A stretch of DNA of 64,000 bases from Candidatus Rifleibacteriota bacterium (GCA_012517355.1 JAAYVD010000114.1:117156-181155); one strand, 5' to 3'. Positions 54,241 to 63,590 are shown, counted from the stretch's first letter. The notes: a model not told the origin generated them from the letters alone. Program-made: numbers and translations.

Positions 54241-54470
54241 CCCCCCAACCCCCGTCCCCAGAGACCCGCGCTGAGGGTTCATCCGCATGCCAAGGTCCGG
54301 CAAAGGCCGGACGCAGGAAGCACACGTGCCTACAGGGAGGACGCGGGCGGGAAAGACCTCCACGGGCCGCCTCATGCCCTGACGTCCGCTGACCAAGGGG
54401 GTTCGCCGGCGCCACTTCTCTCAGACCCGCACCGATCGCCCCGCGGTGGTGCTCCAGGTCTTGTCGCCCT

Positions 54471-55499
54471 TCACTCCAGCCCGGCGTCGTCCTCCGACGG
54501 GGCCAGAGGGTCGGCCGGGTCCTCCCCCTCGGGGGGGGCGGTGAGGTCCTCGACGTCTCCTTCGCCAGGCCCCGGCGCCGGAGCGGAACCTCTTCCGTGC
54601 TCCCGGTCCTGCTGCTCCAGGAAGGCATCGAGGATGGGACCGAACGCGGGTTCGATCGCCGCCCGGTCGGGCAGCGACAGTTCGGGAAGATGGGCGGAGT
54701 CGACCAGGTCGAGCCACTCGTCGAACGTGGGAAGGGCTGGGAGCATGCCCGGCTCGAGGTCCCAGAACCGTTCCAGGGCCAGCCAGGCGACCGTCTCCGC
54801 GGGAACCGCGGTGACCGCCGCGGGCGCCGTGGGCGCCGTGGGCAGGGGAACCGGCAGGCGCGGATGGAGCCAGGCGCGGGTCGGGGTGACCGCGACCGCC
54901 GCGTGGGTTTCCAACACCTCCCGGACCCGGTCGGGAAGAGCCTCCCAGGCAGCGGGGGCGAGCCCGTCCGCCAGGGCGGCCAGGATCCCGTCGAGGGTGG
55001 CGGCATCCACCCCCATCCTGGCCTGGAAACGGGCCCGCAGGGCGCCCCACGACAGGTGCACCAGGGTGGGGCCGAGGCACAGCCAGAGCCCGGGCTGATC
55101 ACCGAAATCGAAGATCTTGGCGACCGCCCGCCGCGGATAGAACAACCGGCAGCCGTAGAGGGAGGAAACGGCGTGCCGGCGGACCAGTTCGAAGAGTTCG
55201 GCAGGGACCCCCGGATCCTCGGCCAGGACCCGCTCGATCAGCTGTTCCCGCCCGGGGCGGTCCAGGTGGGGCCGCACGTGGTCGTAGGCGTTGAGCAGGG
55301 CGTGGTTCCATTCCCCCCACGGTTTTTCGGCGGCCCGTTGCAGGGTGGCGAGGAAGGCCAGCACGTGCGGATGGCGGCCCAGTTTGCCGATGGCCAGCCG
55401 GAACTTCTTGAACGACACCGCCAGCAGCGCGTAGCGATGCTCCGCCCAGAGGTTCTCGTAGGCGCCGCGGTGAAAGGGTCGCAGGGTGATATCTTCCAT
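54471..55499 (-). CDS. hypothetical protein, helical, possible DUF1722 relative
   Basis: 342 residues, no signal peptide or membrane segment. The first 160 residues (NLWAEHRYALLAVSFKKFRL, GEWNHALLNAYDHVRPHLDR, PAELFELVRRHAVSSLYGCR) have a faint likeness in order and spacing to DUF1722/YbgA, but the match is weak and from memory. The second part is Pro/Ala-rich with helices (EWLDLVDSAHLPELSLPDRA) and an acidic tail. ATG at 55499: a perfect TATAAT ends 15 nt before it, so a very short leader is likely and no ribosome site is present. Function unknown. Confidence 0.55.
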   Translation of the reverse strand: MEDITLRPFHRGAYENLWAEHRYALLAVSFKKFRLAIGKLGRHPHVLAFLATLQRAAEKPWGEWNHALLNAYDHVRPHLDRPGREQLIERVLAEDPGVPAELFELVRRHAVSSLYGCRLFYPRRAVAKIFDFGDQPGLWLCLGPTLVHLSWGALRARFQARMGVDAATLDGILAALADGLAPAAWEALPDRVREVLETHAAVAVTPTRAWLHPRLPVPLPTAPTAPAAVTAVPAETVAWLALERFWDLEPGMLPALPTFDEWLDLVDSAHLPELSLPDRAAIEPAFGPILDAFLEQQDREHGRGSAPAPGPGEGDVEDLTAPPEGEDPADPLAPSEDDAGLE

Positions 55500-55514
55500 G
55501 GCCGGTCGCGGGCC

Positions 55515-55520
55515 ATTATA
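55515..55520 (-). promoter_or_regulatory. -10 element (TATAAT) before the gene at 54471-55499
   Basis: A perfect TATAAT on the minus strand ending 15 nt before the ATG; no good -35 at 17 nt. The rest of 55500-55816 holds only the terminator at 55759-55799. Confidence 0.45.
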
Positions 55521-55758
55521 CCCGAAGCCGCGGTCCGGCGGGGAAGGCCGATCGGACCGCCTCTTTCCCTGGGCGACGGACGGGGTGGACGCGTTCCCGG
55601 CCTGGCAGGTGGCGCCCGGTCGCCCGGTCCCGAGACCCCTGGCCACCCCCGGCCGGAGAGAGGTTCCCACCGCGCCTCCCTCCAGACCGACGCCCCCCCC
55701 GCTTCTGGCCAGGTCACCGGCCACCTGGTGCCCCCCCTGCCGGGCATCATGTCAGGAA

Positions 55759-55799
55759 GCCGAAAAGAACAGAGGCCCGGACAGGAACGCCGGGCCTCT
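55759..55799 (-). terminator. intrinsic terminator of the propeller-repeat gene
   Basis: On the minus strand a perfect 10-bp stem AGAGGCCCGG with a 9-nt loop, followed by GTTCTTTTCGG, 17 bp after the stop codon. Confidence 0.75.
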
Positions 55800-55816
55800 A
55801 CTGTTGGAAAGCGGGA

Positions 55817-56461
55817 TCAGTAGCGCATGAACAGCTTCCAGGCCCCGTCCTTGAAGCGGCTGACGCTTCCGCCCACCGAAGCGACCCAGACGGCATCGCC
55901 CTGCACGGTGATGGAGTGGACGCTGTTCTCGTTCAGCCCCGACTGGGTATCGTAGGTCGTCCAGCCGCTGCCGTCGTAGACCGAGACCCCGGAGGGGGTG
56001 CCGACCCAGACCAGGCCCGAGGCGTCGATGGCGATGTCGCGGATGACATCGTTGGCCAGGCCATCCTTCGCGGTGAACCGCTTCCAGTCGGTGGCGTCGA
56101 GGGAGCAGGAGCACAGCCCCTCGATGGTGCCGATCCACAGCCGCTGGTTGCGCTCGTCGAGACACATGGTGGTGATGTTGTCGCTGATCAGTCCGTCGTT
56201 GGCGCCAGGTGAGGAGCCGGAGGTCTTCGAGTTGACGTTGCGGGTCTGGTCGCCCGTGTAGATGACCATCCCGTCACCGTAGGTACCCACGTAGAGCTTT
56301 TCGCCGCTGACGGCGTAGGCCCGCATGTAGGTGTTGAGCAGGGTGTCCTTGCGGAAGTATTTCATCCAGGACTGGCCCGCGTAGGACGTCGCCGGGAAGA
56401 AGAAGATGCTCAGCAGGCTGAGGATGACGAACAGGAGAAACCAGCGCGAATGACGCTCCAT
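55817..56461 (-). CDS. exported protein with two-component-regulator propeller repeats
   Basis: 214 residues. Signal peptide or anchor (FLLFVILSLLSIFFFPATSY). The body consists of about four Reg_prop-type repeats with the pattern GLxxDxIxxIxxD-xxxxWVGTxxGVxxY: SVSGEKLYVGTYGDGMVIYT, NDGLISDNITTMCLDERNQR, GLANDVIRDIAIDASGLVWV, GVSVYDGSGWTTYD, HSITVQGDAVWVASVGGSVS. In large sensor kinases such repeats form 14-bladed double propellers; here the chain is about one third that size and has no kinase, so it is either half a propeller that oligomerises or a remnant. GGGGAGG precedes the ATG. Confidence 0.8.
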   Translation of the reverse strand: MERHSRWFLLFVILSLLSIFFFPATSYAGQSWMKYFRKDTLLNTYMRAYAVSGEKLYVGTYGDGMVIYTGDQTRNVNSKTSGSSPGANDGLISDNITTMCLDERNQRLWIGTIEGLCSCSLDATDWKRFTAKDGLANDVIRDIAIDASGLVWVGTPSGVSVYDGSGWTTYDTQSGLNENSVHSITVQGDAVWVASVGGSVSRFKDGAWKLFMRY

Positions 56462-56561
56462 GATATTGCCTCCCCGTTTTTGCTTTTTCGGACAAACGGT
56501 TCTTTATTCCTATCGGCGGGGGGGCGGCAAATCCTGAGGGCAGGGGCGGGAACGGCCGGGA

Positions 56562-57272
56562 TCAGGGAAACACCGGCACCTCGAGGCCGACCGTTCCCGA
56601 GCCGGTCTGCAGGCGGACCGCGTCCCCGCCCGGGGCCGGCGGCGGGGCGGCGGGGTCCTTCTTCTTCTGCGGCAGGCCGAACTCGCGGGCATTGGAAAAG
56701 GAATACTGCAGGAAGGTCTTTTCCCCGCTCTTGAGAGCCACATGGGGAAAGGTCAGGCGCTTGAGGCTGCGGGCCCAGCCATAGGCCCGCCGGAACTTCA
56801 TCTCGACCGTGACCTCGACCAACCCGATGTCGAGGTTACGCCATTCGCCCCGGTAGACGGCGGTGTAATCGACCCCCAGCCCCCGACGGCCGGACGGACC
56901 CACCGCCGGACGGGCCTCCTTGTCGACCAGGGGAAGATTCCCACGATATGACCGGTTGATGGAAAGTTTCCCGTAGGGCGGCAACCGGTCTGGCTGGTCG
57001 CCGTCGTACCGGATCTCGACGATCAGCACCGCGGTGGCCCGCGCCGCCCGCTGCGACCGTGGGGAATGGAGGGACGCCTGGCACGACGGACAGAACATGG
57101 ACAACTCCGGCAATCCCTTGGCGCCGCAGTCCGGGCAGTCCCTGGCCCAGGCGCCCCCTACCGTGGCCAGCAGGAGGACCGCCACGAGCAGGAAGATGGA
57201 CGCCCCCCCTGCCGTGCGCGAACCGGGGGATCCGTGCGGTTCTCCGGGACGGCAACGGAGGATGGCCGACAC
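56562..57272 (-). CDS. membrane-anchored zinc-ribbon protein of unknown function
   Basis: 236 residues from a GTG at 57272. A membrane segment (ASIFLLVAVLLLATVGGAWA) is followed by a double-Cys zinc ribbon, RDCPDCGAKGLPELSMFCPS with a second CxxC, then a beta-rich domain without known motif (VLIVEIRYDGDQPDRLPPYG, GLVEVTVEMKFRRAYGWARS, HVALKSGEKTFLQYSF) and a Pro-rich end. A longer version from ATG 57425 is open, but its extra 51 residues come from a copy of repeat family A, so I take the later start; neither start has a good ribosome site. Function unknown. Confidence 0.65.
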   Translation of the reverse strand: MSAILRCRPGEPHGSPGSRTAGGASIFLLVAVLLLATVGGAWARDCPDCGAKGLPELSMFCPSCQASLHSPRSQRAARATAVLIVEIRYDGDQPDRLPPYGKLSINRSYRGNLPLVDKEARPAVGPSGRRGLGVDYTAVYRGEWRNLDIGLVEVTVEMKFRRAYGWARSLKRLTFPHVALKSGEKTFLQYSFSNAREFGLPQKKKDPAAPPPAPGGDAVRLQTGSGTVGLEVPVFP

Positions 57273-57295
57273 CGTGGCGGTCGGCCCCTGTGCGC

Positions 57296-57338
57296 GGCGC
57301 GAAACTCGCGTTTCGCGCCGCCCTCCGTGGCGGCAAAG
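57296..57338. repeat. dispersed palindromic repeat family A, copy 3
   Basis: Contains a perfect 10-bp stem CGGCGCGAAA/TTTCGCGCCG and the shared CCTCCGTGGCGGCAAAG end. It abuts the 5' end of the zinc-ribbon gene. Confidence 0.7.
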
Positions 57339-57971
57339 GGGAAGCCCTTCCGGCATCGTGTCGGTCGGAACTGGCGGGCGCCCGCGCGCCGCCAGCGGGA
57401 TGGCGGGGAAACGATGACTGGCCATGGTTCAGGCTCACATGATACCACCAGCCCCCTCCGCCGACGAGGGGCCGCCTTCTTCCACATCTATTTTCACGAT
57501 GGGCTCCGGTGCGGTTTTCCGGGCAACTTCGTCTGACTTGTTGATGGGGCCGATGCCTGCCGAAACCCCTGTTCATCAGAAGAGCTTCGGCACGGTGAGT
57601 GGGAATTCCTGCGTCTTCGAGGATCAGCGACGGTTCTGGGCAAGGCCGTCAGGACTACCTGGCCGGGGCGGACACAAGGGTCCGCCCCGGCGGTGGACGC
57701 AGGATGGATGGGAGCCATTCCGAGGCCCAGCGTTCTGTCTCCATCGCGGGTCCTGGGGTTTCCCGAAGTCCCGGCGGCAGGTCCATCGCCAGGCCGGGCC
57801 CAGGCAGTCATTCGTGGTCCCGGCGGCTTTTCTTTCGGCGCTTCCCCTCAGCTTTGTCCAGGGCAAAGGGGTGCCTGGTATTTCCAGGCCCGTGGACAAA
57901 CAGGTCGCGGGGCATCAACATTCCCGCCCCGGATGACGATGTAGGGAAGGATCCCAGGTAAGGAGGGGTGC
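57339..57971. other. intergenic stretch with repeats
   Basis: Holds the right flank of repeat family A, a full copy of family B (57533-57582) and no gene I can support; the frames here are interrupted or repeat-derived. Confidence 0.5.
57533..57582 (+). repeat. dispersed repeat family B, copy 2
   Basis: CTGACTTGTTGATGGGGCC through GTTCATCAGAAG; nearly identical to the minus-strand copy at 18787-18836, with matching left flank GCGGTTTTCCGGGCAA. Confidence 0.65.
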
Positions 57972-58121
57972 ATGAAAAAAGGGTATCTGAGTCCCATGCT
58001 CAAGGCCTACTCCTCGTCGTTGCTCGGTTTCATCCGCTTCCTGCGCGACCGCCTGCCCCTGGTCTCCGGAGACGGCGCCCTCTCCCCCCTCGATTCCCTC
58101 GAGGAGGACCCCCGGACCTGA
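57972..58121 (+). CDS. small protein of 49 residues
   Basis: ATG at 57972 lies 4 nt after AAGGAGGGG, the strongest kind of ribosome site in the window. The product starts MKKGYLSPMLKAYSSSLLGF and has a basic amphipathic helix (LLGFIRFLRDRLPLV) followed by an acidic end. This could be a peripheral membrane or signalling peptide. A hairpin at 58167-58190 follows the stop. I do not recognise it. Support is the ribosome site, the start codon and the composition. Confidence 0.5.
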   Translation: MKKGYLSPMLKAYSSSLLGFIRFLRDRLPLVSGDGALSPLDSLEEDPRT

Positions 58122-58166
58122 CCCCCGGAACCATCTTCCCGCGCGAGGCACCTAACGGACCGCTCC

Positions 58167-58190
58167 CTCCCCCCGCTCCGACGGGGGGAG
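58167..58190 (+). terminator. hairpin after the small gene
   Basis: 9-bp stem CTCCCCCCG/CGGGGGGAG with loop CTCCGA, 45 bp after the 49-codon gene. The T-tract is weak (GCATTTCC). Confidence 0.4.
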
Positions 58191-58278
58191 CCGCATTTCC
58201 GGGCACACACGCCCCGTCAGCCGACGGGTCGGACGCCCGGGTCTCTTCCCATCGGCCCATCCGGACGGTACAAAGTCA

Positions 58279-58307
58279 TTGCATTTGGGGATTTTTCCCG
58301 ATAAGAT
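58279..58307 (+). promoter_or_regulatory. candidate promoter of the 58341 gene
   Basis: TTGCAT, 17-nt spacer, TAAGAT, in an AT-rich patch unusual for this genome. Just downstream is the inverted repeat AAGATAAA/TTTATCTT (58304-58325), which would sit at the start of the transcript. Confidence 0.45.
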
Positions 58308-58340
58308 AAAGAAAAATTTATCTTTGCCGACAACGGAAGT

Positions 58341-58958
58341 ATGCCTTTCGATTCGAAATTCGAGTTCATCATCCAGTTCGAGAAGATCCTCGGGGACATG
58401 AAGAAAAAGAACCCCGAGACCTACCAGCGCAACATCTCCTTTCTGAGTTCCGAGTCGCTGGAGACGATCCTTCCCGTGCTGCAGAAGTTCTTCCCCTCCG
58501 ACAAGGCGCTGATCGAGACCCTCAACCGCAAGGACATCGACCTGATGTTGATGCGCATCCTGAGGTCGGAGGTGGTGACGTTGCAAGGCGAGGGTGAAAG
58601 GCTGGTGGCGAAGGGGCGCACCATCGTCAACCAGTTCGGGTTCATCCCGCCCGTGGCCTTTTTCTTCCTTTTCAACGGGGCCGAGCTGTTCGAGGCGATG
58701 GTGGACCGCATCTACGCCGATCTGAAGCGGCGCGGCAAGCCGATCGCCCTGTCCGAGATCTGGAAGAGATTCTCCGCCCCCCTGACCGCCAGCTTCGAGC
58801 TGAAGAACATCTTCACCAAGGATCTGCTGTTCAAGGTCCGCCAGCGCCTGAAGAACTTCCTCGAGAAGGACCGCCGCTTCGTCATCGACGCCCGCAGCCC
58901 CAAGAAACTCGACGTGGGACTCGCCGAGTGGGGTGACCTGACCGCCCTGGGCCGCTGA
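58341..58958 (+). CDS. hypothetical cytosolic protein upstream of a phosphatase
   Basis: 205 residues, mostly helical and rich in Lys, Phe and Leu, with no signal peptide; one hydrophobic run (GFIPPVAFFFLFNGAELFEA) is too polar to be a clear membrane segment. No family recognised. The ATG at 58341 is preceded by GGAAG. The stop lies 18 bp before the GAF-SpoIIE phosphatase gene, so the two are likely co-transcribed and it may be its substrate or partner; that is inference from position only. Confidence 0.65.
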   Translation: MPFDSKFEFIIQFEKILGDMKKKNPETYQRNISFLSSESLETILPVLQKFFPSDKALIETLNRKDIDLMLMRILRSEVVTLQGEGERLVAKGRTIVNQFGFIPPVAFFFLFNGAELFEAMVDRIYADLKRRGKPIALSEIWKRFSAPLTASFELKNIFTKDLLFKVRQRLKNFLEKDRRFVIDARSPKKLDVGLAEWGDLTALGR

Positions 58959-58976
58959 GGCCCCAGACCCGTCGCC

Positions 58977-60509
58977 ATGGCTCCTCTGAGCATCCGGAAT
59001 TGGCTTCATGGCCTGGTCCGGACCATTCCCCATTTCTGGGGTGCCGTCTTCTTCCTTGGCTGGAGCGCCAGCCTCGGTGCCATCGTGACCGCCCCGGAGC
59101 ACGTCTGGGTTCTGCGCGGAGCCGCCTTGTACCAGGTGTTCGCGCTCGTCGTGGTGGTCCGCGGTTTTTTCCAGTATCGTCGGGAACTGAAGTTCCTGCG
59201 CGAATTCCAGCACATGTCGGTGACCCTCGACGACCTCCGGCAACTCGACCAGGACAAGCCCTTCCAACGTCCCCTGGCCGCGGTGGGGCGCATCGCCGGG
59301 TTCGACCGGGCCATCCTCTTCCTGGTCGACGAGGAGGGCGAGGAGGCCACCTCCCCGGCCGCCTTCAACCTGCCCGACCAGGTCCGCCAGACCCTGCGCC
59401 TGCGCCGGAACGAAAGCCCCTGCGTCGCCTGGGAGGTGATGGACCTCAACGAACCGGCCATCATCGACCACCCCGCCCGGCATCCGGGGGTCCACCCCCA
59501 GATCAAGGAACTGCTCGGCGACCAGCCGTTCGCCCTCGCCCCCATCGCCCGCGGCGGGGTGACCTGGGGGTGCCTGCTCGTCGACCGGCACCAGTCGGCC
59601 GCCCCGATCACCGACGACGACCTGCTCCAGCTGCAGGTGATGGCCGACCAGATCTCGATCACCATGCAGAACCATGCCCTGCACCAGGAACTGCTGCTGA
59701 AGGCCCAGCTGCTCGAAGACCAGTACCGGAAGGTGCAGCGGGAGCTGTCCCTGGCCCGCATCGTCCAGGAAAACGTCCTGCCCCGCGAGGCCCCGAACTG
59801 GAAGGGCCTGTCGATGGCCTCCGTCATCCGGCCCGCACGGTTCATCGGAGGGGACTTCTTCCGCTACGTCGACGGCTGCCGGCGCGGCCGTCACCTCTGC
59901 CACGAGCGGCGCTGCCCGGGGTGCCCGAACCATCTGCCCGGCGTGCTGATCGGCGACGTCTGCGGCAAGGGCATTCCCGCCGCGCTGGTGATGGCTGTCG
60001 TCAACAGCCTGTTCGGCGAGAAGATCGATCGCTTTTCCGATCCCGCCCGCATCCTCCACGAGGTGAACCAGTCCCTGAAGGAGTACCTGGGGGCCGAGTC
60101 CCGGTTCAACTCGAGCGCTTTTCTGGGCTTCTTCCACCCGCAGGACCGGAAGTTCGTCTACGGCAACGCCGGCCACGACTTCCCCCTTCACTATGTCGCC
60201 GCCAGCCGGGAGACCATCCCCCTCGAAGGAACCGGCACCCTGCTGGGGATCTTCCGCGAAAGCACCTACGGGTCGGGTGAAATCCCGCTCCTGCCCGGTG
60301 ACCGGCTCCTGTTCTACACTGACGGGCTCCTCGAGTGCCTGGAGGCCGGAGACGAGAACGCCGACGGGTTCCTGATCCTGCAGGAGTTCCTGCGCGAGCA
60401 CCTCGGCGACTCCGCCGACGCCTGCATCCGCACCCTCACGCAAAGGATCGAAGCCGGTCCGCGCGAGCAGTCCGACGACATCACCGCCGCCATCGTGGTC
60501 GCCGAGTAG
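58977..60509 (+). CDS. GAF-SpoIIE phosphatase with Cys/His-rich insertion
   Basis: 510 residues. Two N-terminal membrane segments (about 20-65), a GAF-type domain (about 90-230, LAAVGRIAGFDRAILFLVDE, GVTWGCLLVDRHQSA), a coiled-coil linker (LLLKAQLLEDQYRKVQRELS) and a SpoIIE phosphatase domain: FIGGDFFRYVDG, LIGDVCGKGIPAALVMAVVN, YGNAGHDFPLHYV, LLFYTDGLLECLE and DDITAAIVV. Between the first two acidic motifs an extra segment, CRRGRHLCHERRCPGCPNH (about residues 301-319), holds four Cys and two His and looks like a metal site. Such an insertion is not usual in this family and could couple phosphatase activity to zinc or redox state. Confidence 0.9.
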   Translation: MAPLSIRNWLHGLVRTIPHFWGAVFFLGWSASLGAIVTAPEHVWVLRGAALYQVFALVVVVRGFFQYRRELKFLREFQHMSVTLDDLRQLDQDKPFQRPLAAVGRIAGFDRAILFLVDEEGEEATSPAAFNLPDQVRQTLRLRRNESPCVAWEVMDLNEPAIIDHPARHPGVHPQIKELLGDQPFALAPIARGGVTWGCLLVDRHQSAAPITDDDLLQLQVMADQISITMQNHALHQELLLKAQLLEDQYRKVQRELSLARIVQENVLPREAPNWKGLSMASVIRPARFIGGDFFRYVDGCRRGRHLCHERRCPGCPNHLPGVLIGDVCGKGIPAALVMAVVNSLFGEKIDRFSDPARILHEVNQSLKEYLGAESRFNSSAFLGFFHPQDRKFVYGNAGHDFPLHYVAASRETIPLEGTGTLLGIFRESTYGSGEIPLLPGDRLLFYTDGLLECLEAGDENADGFLILQEFLREHLGDSADACIRTLTQRIEAGPREQSDDITAAIVVAE

Positions 60510-60860
60510 GTCGCGCCCCACTTCCTCTCACGGCCCGACCTTCGTTCCGCCCTCGCTCGACTTTTCGCTCTCCCCTTCCCCCGCTTCTCCATTTCCCCTG
60601 CGTTTCCTCTCCTGGCCTCTTTCCCCCCCCCTTGCCCCCGCCAGGTGGCCCCTCAGCTCCAGCGCTGCCTTTCGTCCACCTTTTTTCCCACATTTCTCCG
60701 TTTCCCCTACCGACCCGCTCCTGGTATGCTGGTCCCGTTCCCGGGAGCCCGCCCCCGTTCCTCCGAGCGACTTCCCGTCACCGGCCGAGTGACGGTTTGT
60801 CCACCGATTTGAGGAACCAGGCTGGCACCTGGCAGATTCCCGCGAAAGGACCTCCGAACC
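60510..60860. other. pyrimidine-rich intergenic tract
   Basis: The + strand of about 60520-60720 is mostly C and T and includes TTCTCCGTTTCCCCT at about 60695, the word repeated at 20424-20586. No gene or clear promoter is seen. Confidence 0.5.
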
Positions 60861-63590
60861 ATGATCCTGCCCCGTTCCCGGCCCTGGATGGCACTGCTCG
60901 CCCTCCTGGCCGGCCTGGCCCTGGGCATCCAGGCGGCGACGGCGGGCCCCCTGGTGGTCGATGGCACCTTCCGCCTCCGGGGCCGCCAGCGCAGCCTCGA
61001 TGCCGAAATCCGCGCCCGGCTGGCCGCCGACACCCGGTTCGCTGCCCTCTACCGCGAGATCGGACGGCCCCGCCCGACGCTGCAGGTGGGCACGTCGCTG
61101 AACTTCCTCGTTTTCAACTTCGCCACGAACCAATACGAGCCCCGTTCCGCCACCCTCAAGGTCTCGGGCTCCTCCTGTCACCTTTTCGTGGCCGACGACT
61201 CGGCCGGGCTGCTCGGCCCCGACCCGGCCGGGACCATCGACCAGATCCGCCGGAACTTCGATGAGAAGGTCTTCCCGACGATCACCGACTGGTTCGGAAC
61301 CGTGGTCATCCCCACGATGTTCGGTCTTCCTGACGGCAAGGTCTACGTCCTCCTGGCCGACATCCGCGACGGGCTCGACACCGGCTACGTGGCCGGGTAT
61401 TTCGATTCGCGCGACCTCGACGGGGACAACAACCGCAAGCCGGTCTTCTTCATGGACCTGAACCCGGGCCGCCCGGGCGACCCGGCCGACAAGAACAACG
61501 ACTTCTACAAGACCCTGGCCCACGAGTTCCAGCACATGATCAACTACTCGCGGCACCTGGCCCTCGGAGCCCCTCAGGAGGACCGCTGGGTCGAGGAGGG
61601 CTTGTCGGGGTTCGCCGAGTATCTCTATACCGCCCAGGTCGGGAACGGCGGCGCGGGACTGCCCCCTTCCCCCCACCTGTCACGGTTTCTCGAGAATCCC
61701 GACATCAACCTGACCCACAACTCGGACAACGAATGGTTCCAGACCGACACGCTGTTCCGGCATTACGGGGCCTCGTTCCTCTACCTGTATTACCTGCAGG
61801 AGAAATACGGCGGCACGACCGACGCGGAACGCAAGACCTTCGTGCGGCAGGTGGTCAACAACCGGAGCGTCGGCACCACCGGACTCAACGAGATTCTGGC
61901 CACCAAGAACGGCACCAGTTTCGAGGCCTCCCTCCGGAACTGGTTCATCGCCAACCACCTCAACGACGCGAGCCTGAACAACGGCCTGTGGGGCTACCTC
62001 GACAAGAGCGCCCGCCTGGGGGCCGAGGCGGCGGGCCTTCCCGTGCGGGGAACGCAGTTGGCCTTCTCGGCCACCGGCCTGTCCTTCCTCGGCGGGGAAG
62101 GCGAGATCCTGCCCAACGCCGCCCGCTACATCGATCTCGCCGGCACCGGGAAGATCGCCCTCTCGTTCAAAGGCTCGCCCAGCGCGTTCACCCCGTTCGT
62201 GGTCACCGTCGACCGGGCCTCGCCCCCCGTCGCTCTCATCGAGGACGTCACCATCCACCCCGATACCGGCAGCGTGACCATCGACCTCGACCTGGACGCT
62301 CTCGGCCGGGCCGTCCTGGTGCCCGCGGTGGCCACCACGGTCACCAACCTGTCCACGCGGTTCTTCTACCAGTATGCAGCCCGGGCGGCCAACCTGGTGC
62401 TGTATCCCATTCCCAACCCGGCCTTCACCAAGGACTTTCTCATCGTGGTCAAATCGCTGGCCGGCCCGTTGACCGACACCCCGAGGGTCCAGGTCATCTT
62501 CAACAACCTCAGCACCACCCCGGCCCCCGAGATGAAGCCCACCGACGCCAGCCGCACCCTGTTCGTGGGCAACTACCACATCCCGCCGGGGTCGGGCGAG
62601 GGCGTGGTCACCGCCGCCATCGGACCCGACACCAGTTCGTTCGCCTTCTACCACTCCGAACTGGCGGCCAACGTGGTCACCCGATTGCAGGTGCGGGAGG
62701 CCCAGTTCTCCATCTCCTCCCGGGTCGAGGGCGACCACGCCTCATTGTTCGAAACCGCGCTGTCGGACGTTCCCCCCGGACTCCGCGTCTTGTCCAAACC
62801 CTTCTACACCGTCTTCAACAGCCAGAACGCCCTCGAGGCGAGGCTCCAATTCGCAGGGACGGCCCTGCCCGTCGACCGGGAGGCCCAGCTGGGCCTGTGG
62901 GCCGGCCCCACCGGAGAGAGGAGTTGGTCGAAAGTGAGCCGCAACGAGCGGGGGGTGTTCGGGGCGATCACCGGCGAAGGAGCCTACGTGCTGGTGGCGG
63001 ATACCACCCCGCCCCGCATCCACGACCTGCACATCGACGACGGGGACGGCCGGCCGACCCTGTCCGCCCGCGTGGCGGACGACGGGTCCGGCCTCGACCG
63101 GGATTCGCTGCGGGTCGAGGTGAACGGGGTGGCGGTGCCGTTCTCCCTGGACCCGGTCAGCGGTCAGGTGACCGCCGACCTGTCGCGGCTGCCCCAGGGG
63201 AACCACCGGTTCAGCCTCGAGGTGACCGACCGCGCCGGGAACCCCACTCACGCCGCCCTGCAACAGACCCTCACCGGCCCCCTGCGGGTGGTGCAGGCCA
63301 CGGCCTGGCCCAACCCGGCGCGCGGGTTCAGCAATCTGGCCGTCATCCTCGAGGGGAACGGAGCCGACGATCCCACCCTCGAGGTGGAGGCCCGGGTATT
63401 CGACGCGGCGGGCCAGAAGGTCACGACCCTGGCGCTGTCCTACAAGTCGAACCACACCTTCGCGGCGCGCTGGGATTGCCGCAACGAGGCGGGCCGGGCG
63501 GTCGCGAATGGCGTCTACCCGTTCCGGATCGTGATCCGCCGCGGCGGCGAGACCCTCAAGGCGAATGGCACTCTGGCCATCCTGCGGTGA
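60861..63590 (+). CDS. M30-type zinc metallopeptidase with Ig-like and FlgD-like C-terminal domains
   Basis: 909 residues. Signal peptide (MALLALLAGLALGIQAATAG). The peptidase core has the HExxH motif in LAHEFQHMINYSRHLA and, 20 or so residues later, WVEEGLSGFAEYLY with the third ligand Glu, as in hyicolysin (M30). The middle is beta-rich; residues about 715-800 look like an Ig-like domain (PPRIHDLHIDDGDGRPTLSA, GLDRDSLRVEVNGVAVPFSL), and the last 90 residues resemble FlgD Ig-like/T9SS-type endings (PNPARGFSNLAVI, GRAVANGVYPFRIVI). The protein is probably secreted or surface bound. ATG at 60861; AAAGGA lies 11 nt upstream. Confidence 0.88.
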   Translation: MILPRSRPWMALLALLAGLALGIQAATAGPLVVDGTFRLRGRQRSLDAEIRARLAADTRFAALYREIGRPRPTLQVGTSLNFLVFNFATNQYEPRSATLKVSGSSCHLFVADDSAGLLGPDPAGTIDQIRRNFDEKVFPTITDWFGTVVIPTMFGLPDGKVYVLLADIRDGLDTGYVAGYFDSRDLDGDNNRKPVFFMDLNPGRPGDPADKNNDFYKTLAHEFQHMINYSRHLALGAPQEDRWVEEGLSGFAEYLYTAQVGNGGAGLPPSPHLSRFLENPDINLTHNSDNEWFQTDTLFRHYGASFLYLYYLQEKYGGTTDAERKTFVRQVVNNRSVGTTGLNEILATKNGTSFEASLRNWFIANHLNDASLNNGLWGYLDKSARLGAEAAGLPVRGTQLAFSATGLSFLGGEGEILPNAARYIDLAGTGKIALSFKGSPSAFTPFVVTVDRASPPVALIEDVTIHPDTGSVTIDLDLDALGRAVLVPAVATTVTNLSTRFFYQYAARAANLVLYPIPNPAFTKDFLIVVKSLAGPLTDTPRVQVIFNNLSTTPAPEMKPTDASRTLFVGNYHIPPGSGEGVVTAAIGPDTSSFAFYHSELAANVVTRLQVREAQFSISSRVEGDHASLFETALSDVPPGLRVLSKPFYTVFNSQNALEARLQFAGTALPVDREAQLGLWAGPTGERSWSKVSRNERGVFGAITGEGAYVLVADTTPPRIHDLHIDDGDGRPTLSARVADDGSGLDRDSLRVEVNGVAVPFSLDPVSGQVTADLSRLPQGNHRFSLEVTDRAGNPTHAALQQTLTGPLRVVQATAWPNPARGFSNLAVILEGNGADDPTLEVEARVFDAAGQKVTTLALSYKSNHTFAARWDCRNEAGRAVANGVYPFRIVIRRGGETLKANGTLAILR

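Noticed and set aside
57273..57425. Longer N-terminus for the zinc-ribbon protein
   Set aside because: The extra codons are the translated repeat element and lie before the membrane anchor without homology or ribosome site.
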